From Aquisphaera giovannonii (GTDB lineage: Bacteria; Planctomycetota; Planctomycetia; Isosphaerales; Isosphaeraceae): a stretch of DNA of 64,000 nt. Shown one piece after another: positions 28,488-36,907 of the stretch. Position numbers and translations under genes: made by a program. Where the stretch lies: NCBI RefSeq assembly GCF_008087625.1, contig NZ_CP042997.1:806001-870000 (forward strand). Direction: 5' to 3'. A model generated the notes under the pieces. That model saw only the letters and a program-made list of their open reading frames with translations, was not told the DNA's origin and did not search any database. The number at the start of each line of letters is the position of its first letter. Positions within the stretch are counted from its first letter, which is position 1.

Positions 28488-30836
28488 ATGTACAACGGCC
28501 TCCGCCGGCGAGGGGGCTCATCGGAGCTCGCCGGCCCCCATGCCCGGCAGGCCCCGGCGGACGCCCACGCGGGCGTCCATCGGGACTTCCTCGCCCGTCA
28601 TGAGGGGGAGTGCGCCGAAGTCGCCCGGGCGGACCGGCGGACCCGGAAGGGGTTCGCCGGACGACTCTTCCGCCGGGCGACCGATCATCGCAACCTCATG
28701 TGCGCGATCGAGCACCTGGATCGAAGGGGCGGCAGGGGCCCCGGGCCCGACGGCATCAAGATCGACGACCTCGACCACGGCGAGAGGCACGACCTGGCGC
28801 GTAACCTCAGGGCGGCACTGACCGCGGGTACGTACCGGACCGGCCCGGACCGGGAGAAGAGGCTCGCGAAGACGTCGGGCCAGGGACATCGGACGCTCCG
28901 GATCCAGGACCTGCAGGACCGCGTCGCCCAGCGGGCGATCGTCCAGGCCATCCAGCCGTTCCTCGACCCGACCTTCGCCCGGACCAGCTTCGGCTACCGG
29001 CCGCGGATCGGGAGGGAGCACGCGCTGGCCACGGCCCTCCACCTCGCCTCGAGGCGGGGGCTGTGGGTATGGGCCGCGGACGACATCCGCGACGCCTTCG
29101 ACCACGTGCCCCACGGGAGGCTGATGGACGTGGTCGCCCGGCATCTCGGCGAGGGAAAGATGGCAGACCTGATCCGGGTCGCGATCGAGAACGAGCGAGG
29201 CAAGGGCCTGCGGCAGGGGGGCAGCCTGTCCCCGCTGCTGCTGAACCTGTACCTCGACCACGTCCTCGACCGGCCCTGGGCCAGGGAGCGCCCGTCGACC
29301 CCGCTGCTGCGATACGCGGACGACCTCCTCATCCTCGCGGCAAACGCCCGGGAGGCCGAGGGGGCCCACGCGCACATGAGGGACCGGCTCCGATCCGCGG
29401 GGATGCACCTCAAGGGACAGGGGACGACGGGCCACGACCTCAGGACCGGGCAGCCGGTCGAGTGGATCGGGTTCGAGATCGCCTGGAAGCGCGGAAGGTT
29501 CATCATCAGGCCCTCGGAGCGGAACTGGTGGAGGCTCGAGGATGAGCTGGAGGCAGCGCACGAGGGACCGGACGCCCCCATCCGGGCGATCGAGACGATC
29601 GAGGGATGGCTGGGGCAGATGGGCCCGTGCGCGGCCGACATCGACATCGCCGAGGTCCATGCGAGGATCGCGGCCATCGCCACGGAGCTCTCGTTCGAGG
29701 AGATCCCCGACGTGGAACGCGTTGCCCGGATACTGGGGGACGCACTCCGCAGATGGGAGGAGATCCTGCGGGAGACCGGGGAGCGGATGGCGGAAGAAGA
29801 CGACGGCGGCTCCGCCAAGCCCACATCTTCCGACCGCAATGCGGTCACGAGCACCGGGCGCGACGCCCCCGATGGCGTCCCGACCCGGTCCCAGCAACGG
29901 CCGGGCCCGTCCGGCCACGATTGCGGGATCACTCCCCCGATCGCGGCCGGCGAGGAGACCGTGCCAACATGCCCCGTCCTCGAATGCCCCGGCCCACCCG
30001 CCTCGCCGGGCCGGGATATCGCTAATCCCCCGTCGCCGCGGGATCCCGCGGCACGGCCTCAGGCCGCCCGCGATACCGCGGCGGCCGCCTCGATCCCCCC
30101 GAGGTGCGGGTCGTCGGCCGGCGCGGCCCCGACGAGCCGGCGCCCCACGGTCCTCGTGCGGGCGATCACACCGAGGGGCACCTCGCGGTTCGCCGGTCCC
30201 GCGATCGCGCAGATCCTCATCGGCCTCAGGAAACGAGCGTCCGGGACGGCGACCTTCGATGCGCCGGATGGCGGAGGCGCCCGAGTCGGCGGCCGGCTCG
30301 CCGCAGGGTCGCGCGACCGCTCGGCACGATCGGGCGAGGATGCGCGAGCACCTCCCGCAGGGATCGGGCCCGGGATCGAGGGCGACCAGCCGACGCAATC
30401 GGCTTCCGCGAAGGGAGTCCGGATGATGCTCCCGCCGCCGCACGCGGGTCGCGGGGGATGGGGCATGAGCCCGCCCCCGCCGCTCCACGTCGGCCGGGTC
30501 GGTCATCCCGCACGCCCCCGTCGGACGCGAGCCCCGCCTCACGACGGGCGCCGGGCGGCCCGCCGGCCCGGTTGCCGCGGCCGTCGCCCCGCGGCGACGC
30601 GGCGGCCGCCGGCTCCCCGGGTACGACGCCACCGAAACGAACGCCCTGACGATCGGCAGCGATGTCGATGCGGCCGGGGCCGGAGCGGAAGTCTCATCAG
30701 CTCGTCGCCGATGCCCAGGCGCCGCGGATGGTCGTCTATCGGACGCCCGTCGCGGCACCGGGCCCGGCCGAGCCCATCGGCCCCCGATCGCCGGACGGTC
30801 GGGGCCGCATCATCCCTGTCCGACCCAGAAAGATGA
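28488..30836 (+). CDS. Reverse transcriptase (group II intron-like), long C-terminal extension
   Basis: 782 residues from ATG 28488 (AGGAGAGGAG upstream). The RT core shows DRVAQRAIVQAIQPFLDPTF, SFGYRPRIG, VWAADDIRDAFDHV (first catalytic Asp), QGGSLSPLLLNLYLDHVLD (near residue 242), RYADDLLILA (YADD near 277) and EWIGFEIAWKRGR. QGxxxSP rather than the SQ form argues against a diversity-generating retroelement. There is no HNH endonuclease, and I see no intron RNA. After about residue 460 the protein becomes Pro/Arg-rich for over 300 residues; this tail may be real or an open but untranslated frame. The next gene starts 9 bases later. Possible roles are a group II-derived, retron-like or defence RT. 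Confidence 0.75.
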   Translation: MYNGLRRRGGSSELAGPHARQAPADAHAGVHRDFLARHEGECAEVARADRRTRKGFAGRLFRRATDHRNLMCAIEHLDRRGGRGPGPDGIKIDDLDHGERHDLARNLRAALTAGTYRTGPDREKRLAKTSGQGHRTLRIQDLQDRVAQRAIVQAIQPFLDPTFARTSFGYRPRIGREHALATALHLASRRGLWVWAADDIRDAFDHVPHGRLMDVVARHLGEGKMADLIRVAIENERGKGLRQGGSLSPLLLNLYLDHVLDRPWARERPSTPLLRYADDLLILAANAREAEGAHAHMRDRLRSAGMHLKGQGTTGHDLRTGQPVEWIGFEIAWKRGRFIIRPSERNWWRLEDELEAAHEGPDAPIRAIETIEGWLGQMGPCAADIDIAEVHARIAAIATELSFEEIPDVERVARILGDALRRWEEILRETGERMAEEDDGGSAKPTSSDRNAVTSTGRDAPDGVPTRSQQRPGPSGHDCGITPPIAAGEETVPTCPVLECPGPPASPGRDIANPPSPRDPAARPQAARDTAAAASIPPRCGSSAGAAPTSRRPTVLVRAITPRGTSRFAGPAIAQILIGLRKRASGTATFDAPDGGGARVGGRLAAGSRDRSARSGEDARAPPAGIGPGIEGDQPTQSASAKGVRMMLPPPHAGRGGWGMSPPPPLHVGRVGHPARPRRTRAPPHDGRRAARRPGCRGRRPAATRRPPAPRVRRHRNERPDDRQRCRCGRGRSGSLISSSPMPRRRGWSSIGRPSRHRARPSPSAPDRRTVGAASSLSDPER

Positions 30837-31088
30837 GGAAGGATCATGGACCGCAAACCCCATGCGCAACAGCCTTGGACGATCGACCTCCCGGCCCTGC
30901 CTGAGGGCCGGCTGCAAAAGGCCGTCCACATGGTCGCGAACATGCTCAAATATGCTGGCGAAACCCGCTGGCGGGAGGAGACGATCGAAGCGGCCAGGGC
31001 CGCGGTGGGCGACGCCCCGAATGCCTGGAAGCCGGTATGGGCCAGGCACGGCGGCGTGATGCTGCAGGTCATCCCGGCCGCCGGCGTG

Positions 31089-31096
31089 TTCCGAAT
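31089..31096. repeat. Target-site duplication TTCCGAAT (left)
   Basis: The identical octamer occurs at 32456-32463 immediately outside the right end. Eight bases is the duplication size known for the ISL3 family. Confidence 0.85.
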
Positions 31097-32455
31097 GGTT
31101 CATCCGGCTGAAGCGCGCGCCGGGCTTGAGAAGCGTGGACATGCTGATTCCACTTGGAGATGCGTTACAAGACTCCAGTCGAGGGACTCAGCATGTCCAC
31201 GAGCCTGTTGTACCACGCGTTCGGCATCCGCGGCTACCGCTACACTCGGACGGACTATGACGGCGGGAGTGTCACCTTCCATGTCGCCCGGGACCCCTCG
31301 ACGTGCCGATGCTCGGCCTGCGGATCGACGGATGTCATCCGTCGCGGCGAGGTCCCGCGGGCCTTCCGCTCGCTGCCGATCGGCCTCAAGCCGACCGTCA
31401 TCCTGCTGCGCGTCCCGCGCGTCGAGTGCCGCGCCTGCGGGGTCGTCCGCCAGGTCGAGGTCGCCTTCGCCGACGCGCGGCGGACCTTCACCCGCGCCTT
31501 CGAGCGCTACGTCACCGAGCTGGGCCGCCGCATGACCATCCGCGACGCGGCCAGGCTCACGGGCACCGGCTGGGACATGGTCAAGGGCATCATCAAGCGC
31601 GACCTGGCGCGGCGGTACGCCAAGCCGAAGCTCAAGCACCTGAGGCGGATCGCCATCGACGAGTTCGCCGTGGCCCGCGGGCATCGCTACATGACCACGG
31701 TCCTGGACCTCGAGAGCGGGGCGGTCGTCTTCGTCGGCGACGGCAAGGCCGCCTCGGCGTTGAAGCCCTTCTGGAAGCGGCTGCGGCCCAGCGGGGCGAA
31801 GATCGAGGCGGTGGCCATGGACATGTCCGCCGCCTACCGCAAGGCGGTCCGCGAGAACCTGCCGAGGGCCGTGATCGTCTTCGACCACTTCCACATCTCC
31901 AAGCTCTTCAACGAGGAGCTGACGGAGTTGAGGAGGGACCTGCACCGGGAGCTGACCGACGGGTTGCAGAGGCGCGTGCTCAAGGGCGCGCGGTGGCTGA
32001 TCCTCAAGGACCCCGCGAACCTGGACGAGGCGAAGGACGAGAAGCGGCGGCTGAAGGAGGCGCTGAAGTTGAACGAGCCGCTGGCGACGGCCTACTACAT
32101 GAAGGAGGAGCTGAGGTGGTTCTGGATGCAGCCCGGCAAGGCGTTCGCGACGAGCTTCCTCGACGGCTGGCTGAGGAGGGCGCAGGCATCCGGGGTGAAG
32201 GTCCTGCAGCAGATGGCCAAGACGCTGGCGCTGTACCGCAGCGGCCTGCTGGCCTACTACGACGCGATGATCACGAGCGGCCCGCTGGAGGGGACCAACA
32301 ACAAGATCAAGGTCCTCAAGCGCGCGGCCTACGGGTATCGCGACCATGAGTTCTTCAAGCTGAAGATACTATCGCTCCATGAGACGAGATACGAATTGAT
32401 AGGGTAGCTGCGCCATCCACACTACAGGCCGGCGCGCGCTTCAGCCGGATGAACC
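31097..32455 (+). mobile_element. ISL3-family insertion sequence, apparently intact
   Basis: 1359 bp with terminal inverted repeats of about 30 bp (GGTTCATCCGGCTGAAGCGC inward from 31097, mirrored to 32455). It is flanked by the 8-bp duplication TTCCGAAT. It carries one intact transposase gene. Clear ends, matching duplications and an intact frame indicate a recent insertion. Confidence 0.92.
31193..32407 (+). CDS. ISL3-family transposase
   Basis: 404 residues from ATG 31193, chosen because MSTSLLYHAFGIRGYRYTRT is a usual family start; ATG 31154 is possible. The N-terminal zinc-binding region has CRCSACGST and VECRACGVV. The DDE core shows RIAIDEFAVARGHRYMT (first Asp), AVAMDMSAAYRKAV (second Asp) and GPLEGTNNKIKVLKRAAYGY (Glu). 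It cuts and rejoins the element ends seen at 31097 and 32455. Confidence 0.92.
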   Translation: MSTSLLYHAFGIRGYRYTRTDYDGGSVTFHVARDPSTCRCSACGSTDVIRRGEVPRAFRSLPIGLKPTVILLRVPRVECRACGVVRQVEVAFADARRTFTRAFERYVTELGRRMTIRDAARLTGTGWDMVKGIIKRDLARRYAKPKLKHLRRIAIDEFAVARGHRYMTTVLDLESGAVVFVGDGKAASALKPFWKRLRPSGAKIEAVAMDMSAAYRKAVRENLPRAVIVFDHFHISKLFNEELTELRRDLHRELTDGLQRRVLKGARWLILKDPANLDEAKDEKRRLKEALKLNEPLATAYYMKEELRWFWMQPGKAFATSFLDGWLRRAQASGVKVLQQMAKTLALYRSGLLAYYDAMITSGPLEGTNNKIKVLKRAAYGYRDHEFFKLKILSLHETRYELIG

Positions 32456-32560
32456 TTCCGAATGGCCGTCGAGCTGGAGGATATCGACGCGACGGACGAC
32501 TGGGCGGTGGAGACGATGATCGCGGTGGTGCAGAGGGAGGTCGCCGCGATGCCGTCCTGA

Positions 32561-33315
32561 CCGTCCGGGAGGCGGTGGCTGGATCGTCGCCCGATGCTCC
32601 GTCGCTGCCCGCGCGATCCGGGCGTCGGCCCCACGAGAGGCGCGGCGTGGCACGGAAGCCCGCCCCCCCGGGGGATGTCGCGCCCTGATCGCCCCGGTCA
32701 TGGCGGATGCCGCCCGTTCCGGAACCGCGCCGGCCGGTCATCTCCACCACGCGTCATTCCTTAGGATAAATTTCACCCAGGAGCTGCGTCCATTGCGAGG
32801 TAGTGCGCCACGGCAATGCCGTTTCCCGCGATCTGCGAGCGGATGCGAGGCGATGGCCCGCGGCCCGTCGCCCGCTCCATGGCCGGGGCGATGCCGGCGG
32901 ACGACCGCCCGGGGCCGTCGCCGCGCCCGCGTCTCGACATCGCGGGGTACCTCGCCCGCGAAAGGTTGCATGCCCCGGACGGCCGCGTGTGCCCATCGAG
33001 GCGAAGCAGGCGGGGGCTATCCGGCCGGCCGAAACGGTTCCCCTCCGGGACACGCCGGCTGGCGGGCTCTGCGGGCCTGGCCGCGGCGACGACGTGATGA
33101 TTCAACCCCCGGGCGTCGGCTCCCGACGCCGACCTCGAATCCCGGAGAGCTCCCGGCCCCAGATGAGCCTGGAGGCCCGGCCCTTGCGCATGCGGAGCTT
33201 CATTCCCTCGGGGATCAGTGCGAGGCTTGCGCGTTGTTTCCGACGTGGTTCAACAGAAGGGGGGCGAGATGGGCGAGCGGCAACCAGGCTTCGAGGCCGG
33301 CGACAATGGACATCT
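32561..33315. other. Gene-free stretch between the two ISL3 elements
   Basis: No frame on either strand has family features or a convincing ribosome-binding site. Before the second ISL3 insertion this was probably the upstream region of the BRO gene at 34875. Confidence 0.4.
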
Positions 33316-33323
33316 CCGCCGGA
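33316..33323. repeat. Target-site duplication CCGCCGGA (left)
   Basis: The same octamer lies at 34850-34857, just outside the right end of the second ISL3 element. Confidence 0.75.
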
Positions 33324-33329
33324 GCCTCC

Positions 33330-34583
33330 TCAGCAGAATTTGTGGGTGAATTCCGGCTCGGGTAGGTCCCCAAGGCTGTGATACAGGGCGATTTGCACCG
33401 CGTGGAAGGTCCGGAAGCCATACGCCCTTCTGGTGGTCAGTTTCACCTTGTTGTTCAGGCCCTCGGCCACGCCCGCGGAGATCGTCCCGCGGGCCTTGAA
33501 CCAGTTCAGGATCAGCGCCTCGTGGCCGCGGAGCGTCCGCGCCACCTTCTTCATCGGCTCGATCCGCGACCGCATCGTCCGCGCGCACCACTCGCGCAGG
33601 AATCGCCCGGCCCAGCCCGAGTACTGGTAGGTCCAGAACCGCTGGAAGTCCTCCCTCAGCAGGTAGCTCCTGACCGACCGCAGGTTGTACTTCACCAGCT
33701 CGGCCAGCTTCACCGTCTGCTTCTTCGTGAGGTTCTCCGGCCGCTTCAGGAGGCACCAGCGGGCGTGCTTCAGCACCGGCTCGTAGCCCTCCCGCTTCAG
33801 GCGCCTGGCCTCCTCGGCCCGCACCTCGTCGATCGCCTCGTTCATCGCCTGCATGATGTGGAACCGGTCGAGCACGTGGATCGCCCCGGAGGCCTCCCGC
33901 GCCAGCACGTTGAGGTACGGCTTCCACATGTCGCTGCACAGGTAGCGGATCGAGGCCTTCGCCTCGTCGCTGAGCATCCGGAAGAAGCCCCGCAGGCTCT
34001 CCTCGGTCCGGTCCAGGCCGACCCAGAGCAGCCGCCTCGCCCCGGCGTCGATCTGGTAGACAAGCGTCAAGTAGTTGTGCCCCCGCTGCCACTGGACCTC
34101 ATCGACGCCGAGGGCCTCGATCCCGCTCAGGGACCGGCGTTGGAGCCCCCAGGCCACGGCGTGATCGACGGCGCGGTACACCGCCTCCCACGTCGTATGG
34201 AAGGCAGAGGCGACCTCCTGCCACGAGAGCCTCCTGGCCCAGCCGGCCAGGAACCAGCGATAGGCCACCGTCAGGTGATTCTTGCCGTCGCCCCAGGGGA
34301 CCTCCTCGACGACCACCCCGCACTTCGGGCAGTCGACCCGGCGCATGGCGTAGACGAAGAGCACGGCGACCTGCCAGAGCGGCACGAACTCGAAGCGGCG
34401 CGGCGGCAGGCGGTCGTAGCCGGGCCTCTTGCGGTGGCAGCCCGAGCAGACCGGCCGGCTGCCGCGGCGAGGCTCGATCTCCACCTCCAGGGCGGGCCGC
34501 TCCCCCTCCGTCGTCAGGGTCACTCGGCCGTAGACGAACCCCTTTTGCGGGGCCACTCGATTGAGGATAGTCTTGAGGAGCAT
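33330..34583 (-). CDS. ISL3-family transposase (second subgroup)
   Basis: 417 residues from ATG 34583. The zinc-binding N-terminus has PVCSGCHRKRPGYD and VDCPKCGVVVEEV. The DDE core shows ALGVDEVQWQRGHNYLT (Asp), IRYLCSDMWKPYLNV (Asp) and ISAGVAEGLNNKVKLTTRRA (Glu). The stop codon lies only six bases inside the element's left end, as is common in compact IS elements. The frame is intact. Confidence 0.92.
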   Translation of the reverse strand: MLLKTILNRVAPQKGFVYGRVTLTTEGERPALEVEIEPRRGSRPVCSGCHRKRPGYDRLPPRRFEFVPLWQVAVLFVYAMRRVDCPKCGVVVEEVPWGDGKNHLTVAYRWFLAGWARRLSWQEVASAFHTTWEAVYRAVDHAVAWGLQRRSLSGIEALGVDEVQWQRGHNYLTLVYQIDAGARRLLWVGLDRTEESLRGFFRMLSDEAKASIRYLCSDMWKPYLNVLAREASGAIHVLDRFHIMQAMNEAIDEVRAEEARRLKREGYEPVLKHARWCLLKRPENLTKKQTVKLAELVKYNLRSVRSYLLREDFQRFWTYQYSGWAGRFLREWCARTMRSRIEPMKKVARTLRGHEALILNWFKARGTISAGVAEGLNNKVKLTTRRAYGFRTFHAVQIALYHSLGDLPEPEFTHKFC

Positions 34584-34709
34584 CGTGTGCGACTCCGCGG
34601 TCGGGATGGTCGTGGTAACCCTTCCCTACACCACGGGCCCACACGATGCACTATCCTCCCACCCGACGGGCGGGACTCCTGCCCGGCCGTCCCCATGCGG
34701 ATGCCGACT

Positions 34710-34780
34710 TCCCCTCCCGCCTTCACCCTCGCGTCGCCCTCACTTCACCGGGGCGACGCGAGGGTGAAGGCGGGAGGGGA
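34710..34780. repeat. Perfect 30-bp inverted repeat with an 11-base loop inside the ISL3 element
   Basis: Left arm 34710-34739 starts TCCCCTCCCGCCTTCACCCT; right arm 34751-34780 ends AGGGTGAAGGCGGGAGGGGA. All 30 positions pair; the loop is TCACTTCACCG. It lies between the transposase start and the element's right end. It may be a nested miniature element or a strong RNA hairpin in the transposase leader. Confidence 0.9.
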
Positions 34781-34874
34781 GGCCCTCCTGTCGAGCCCGA
34801 GCCGAGCCGGCACACCTCACTTTACGCCCACGAATTCTGCGGAAGACCCCCGCCGGAATGCATCGATCGAGGGC

Positions 34875-35693
34875 ATGGCCGAGACGGCCGGGAAGTTTCG
34901 CGGAGGCACGGTCCGCGAGGCGGAGCACGCCGGCGGCGAGGTGGGAGGGCCGATCGACACGCTGGCGTTCCGGTTCGACGGCCAGGACGTGCGCGTCGAC
35001 GCCGAGGCCGGCGGCGTGTGGTTCATCGCAGCGGACGTCGCGCGGCCACTCGGTTACCGGCTTGCGGCAAACCTGACCCGCATGCTGCGGGCGCATCAGA
35101 GGGGTATTCGTTTAGTGAATACCCTCAAGGGCCCGCAGAAAATGCTGGCGATTCCGGGCGGCGGGCTCTACCGGGCAATCCTCTGCGACCGTTCGAAGAA
35201 CGCCGAGCGGTACCAGGACTGGGCGACCGACGTGACCCTCCCGGCCATCCGCGGGACGGTCCGCTACGAGGCCTCGTCAGTCGCGATCATCGGGACGTTT
35301 GCGGCCACCTTCTCCTGCAGGTCCCCACCGCGGGCTCCTTACCGCTGGGATCGCCACATGTGCCTCCGGCGGCCATCCCGTAGCCGCACGCGCAGCGAAC
35401 ACGTCGCCCGCCTCATGCCGCTCGAGCACACGATGATCAGTCGCCTGCCCCCCGGGATCACGGGCCGCTCAATTTGCCCCGGTTTCGGGGGTTGGCCTAG
35501 GATCGAGCCGACGGTCGAGGAGGGAAAGGGAAGTAGGCCCTCCCTTGCACGACCTGTTCACCCGGGCGAATCGGCGGGACGATGCGACGGGCCGCGATGC
35601 GGGACTCGAGGGGAGGGGATGAGCGGGCGTCCGCGACTCCGTCCACCCGAGCTCGCCGCAGGGTCGCATGAGGGAATTTGCAGAGGAGAATGA
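34875..35693 (+). CDS. BRO-N domain protein, C-terminal part probably degraded
   Basis: It starts at ATG 34875, just 25 bases right of the ISL3 element. The BRO-N domain (residues about 30-135) is clear: TLAFRFDGQDVRVDAEAGGV, WFIAADVARPLGYRLAANLT, LAIPGGGLYRAILCDRSKNA, ERYQDWATDVTLPAIRGTVR. After about residue 140 the sequence turns Arg/Pro/Ser-rich and looks like a wrong frame, so a frameshift near 35290 is likely. The upstream region, probably including the promoter, was displaced by the IS. It is a relative of the double BRO gene at 18650-19737. Probable antirepressor/regulator of the integrated element. Confidence 0.65.
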   Translation: MAETAGKFRGGTVREAEHAGGEVGGPIDTLAFRFDGQDVRVDAEAGGVWFIAADVARPLGYRLAANLTRMLRAHQRGIRLVNTLKGPQKMLAIPGGGLYRAILCDRSKNAERYQDWATDVTLPAIRGTVRYEASSVAIIGTFAATFSCRSPPRAPYRWDRHMCLRRPSRSRTRSEHVARLMPLEHTMISRLPPGITGRSICPGFGGWPRIEPTVEEGKGSRPSLARPVHPGESAGRCDGPRCGTRGEGMSGRPRLRPPELAAGSHEGICRGE

Positions 35694-35696
35694 GCC

Positions 35697-35927
35697 GTGA
35701 CCGTTCGAGACGTCGCGACCAGGCTGGAGATCTCGGCCTCCCTGGTCTACCAGCTGATCGACTCGGGGAAGCTGCGATGCTGCCGGCACGGCATGGGCCG
35801 GGGAGTGATCCGGGTCACCGAGGAGCAGCTCGCCGAGTACCTCGAGGCCTGTGCAACGCCGCAGACCAACTCGGAATTCGTCGTACGTGCCTCGCACCGG
35901 CCGAAGCTTAAACACCCCAAGGTGTAG
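35697..35927 (+). CDS. Excisionase-like HTH protein
   Basis: 76 residues from GTG 35697, preceded by GAGGAG. VRDVATRLEISASLVYQLID with SGKLRCCRHGMGRGVIRVTE, then EQLAEYLEAC, is the helix-turn-helix plus wing of the HTH_17/excisionase family. It lies three bases after the BRO frame and about 1 kb from a tyrosine integrase, the usual pairing in integrative elements, where it would bias recombination toward excision. Confidence 0.8.
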   Translation: MTVRDVATRLEISASLVYQLIDSGKLRCCRHGMGRGVIRVTEEQLAEYLEACATPQTNSEFVVRASHRPKLKHPKV

Positions 35928-36119
35928 AAGGACTTCTCAGCCTCGGGCACCACGATCATGGACGCATTGGAAGGCATACCGGCCCTTCACCCGCCTGTTC
36001 ACTCTGCCGTGGAAGTGAGGATCGCTTGGCTTTATACGTGGCCTGCCCCCCCGTTTCGTGGTCCACGGATAATTGGAAACTGCGCGTTCCCATGTCCAGA
36101 GGGAACCTCTGCGGTGGCA

Positions 36120-36576
36120 GATTCGCTAAGCATGCGCATCGCGCAGGTGATCGACAATACGTTGGGGGCATGTATCGCACTGATCTGTGCGGGCGCTCCG
36201 TGTTGTACTCCTCCTTCCAGAGGTCGGCCTGCTCCGGGCTCTGGAATTCCTCCAGCTCCAGGGGCTCGTCGCGCAACTTGCTGTGGAACGAATCGGCGTA
36301 CCCGTTCTGCCACGGGCTCCCCGGGGGCCACCGGCAGCGACCCGGTGCTGGTCGACTCCAGATGCGAGCGGTCGGCCTCGGCGACGAACGCCGGGCAGTT
36401 GTCGCTGCCGACCTGGCACGGCGCCGCCACGCGCCTTGCCACGTCGCCAGCGAGGATCTCGCCACCTCCTCGGACGTCATCCGCCGCCTCGCCTCCAGGG
36501 CCAGGCACTCGCGGGTGTCCCCGTCGACCAGGCTCAGCCACTTCGGGCTACGCCCGTCGGCGGTACGGTCGAACAT
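36120..36576 (-). pseudogene. IS3-family transposase (orfB/integrase core) remnant
   Basis: Reading down from 36576: FDRTADGRSPKWLSLVDGDT then RECLALEARRRMTSEEV, a shifted SDNCPAFVAEADRSHLEST, then GSPWQNGYADSFHSKLRDEP, LELEEFQSPEQADLWKEEYN and TERPHRSVRYMPP. These are the D-D-E regions of the IS3 orfB rve core, with frame changes near 36330 and 36470. The 5' half of orfB and all of orfA are missing. It is inactive. No terminal repeats were recognised. Confidence 0.85.
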
Positions 36577-36907
36577 AAGATCCGCTGCCTATACACTACC
36601 CATGCCCTGCGAGGGGCGGGGGTGGAACCCGTTGACGTTCCGGCCGTGCGGCCGCCGCGGCCGGGCGACTGCCCGCGGGCCGGTCTACCTCTGGCCGGCC
36701 CGCTTCCGGAGGCGATCCTTGCGGCACGTCCGGCCGACGCTCAACCTGCCTTGCATGTCCGACTGGATCCCGCCGAGGATGGGTAGGAACCGGTCCGGCC
36801 GCGGCTTGCTTCGCATGAATCGCTCACTGGCTGGGGACAGCCACTTATGCGATTTCCATCAAGGCTGGTCCAGCCTTCGGGTGGCAGGGTAGGTGGCACG
36901 CCGAAGA
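36577..36907. other. Gap between the IS3 remnant and the integrase
   Basis: No gene or RNA can be supported here; frames on both strands are short and conflicting. Confidence 0.35.

Larger units (their letters stand above)
30846..32560 (+). pseudogene. Small hypothetical gene split by an ISL3 insertion
   Basis: Read across the insertion, removing 31097-32455 and one copy of the 8-bp duplication, the frame is continuous. It begins MDRKPHAQQPWTIDLPALPE, includes WARHGGVMLQVIPAAGVFRM, and continues AVELEDIDATDDWAVETMIA to a stop at 32558-32560, about 115 residues in all. The ribosome-binding site GAGGAAGG overlaps the end of the reverse transcriptase gene. It appears to have been an operon partner of the RT. 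As it stands, the reading frame runs into the IS and is destroyed. I do not recognise the protein family. Confidence 0.75.
33324..34849 (-). mobile_element. Second ISL3-family insertion sequence
   Basis: 1526 bp. The ends read inward GCCTCCTCAGCAGAATTTGT (left) and GGGTCTTCCGCAGAATTCGT (right), aligning without gaps, and both continue GGG(T/C)G. It is flanked by the 8-bp duplication CCGCCGGA. It is a different ISL3 subgroup from the element at 31097, with unrelated ends and a diverged transposase. The 266 bases upstream of its transposase hold a 30-bp palindrome. Confidence 0.82.

Noticed and set aside
28488-30836. Diversity-generating retroelement
   Set aside because: The RT has QGGSLSP instead of the SQ motif, and no template/variable repeat pair with adenine-specific differences was seen.
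27614-30845. Complete group II intron
   Set aside because: No HNH or maturase landmarks, and no domain V-like hairpin was recognised downstream of the RT.
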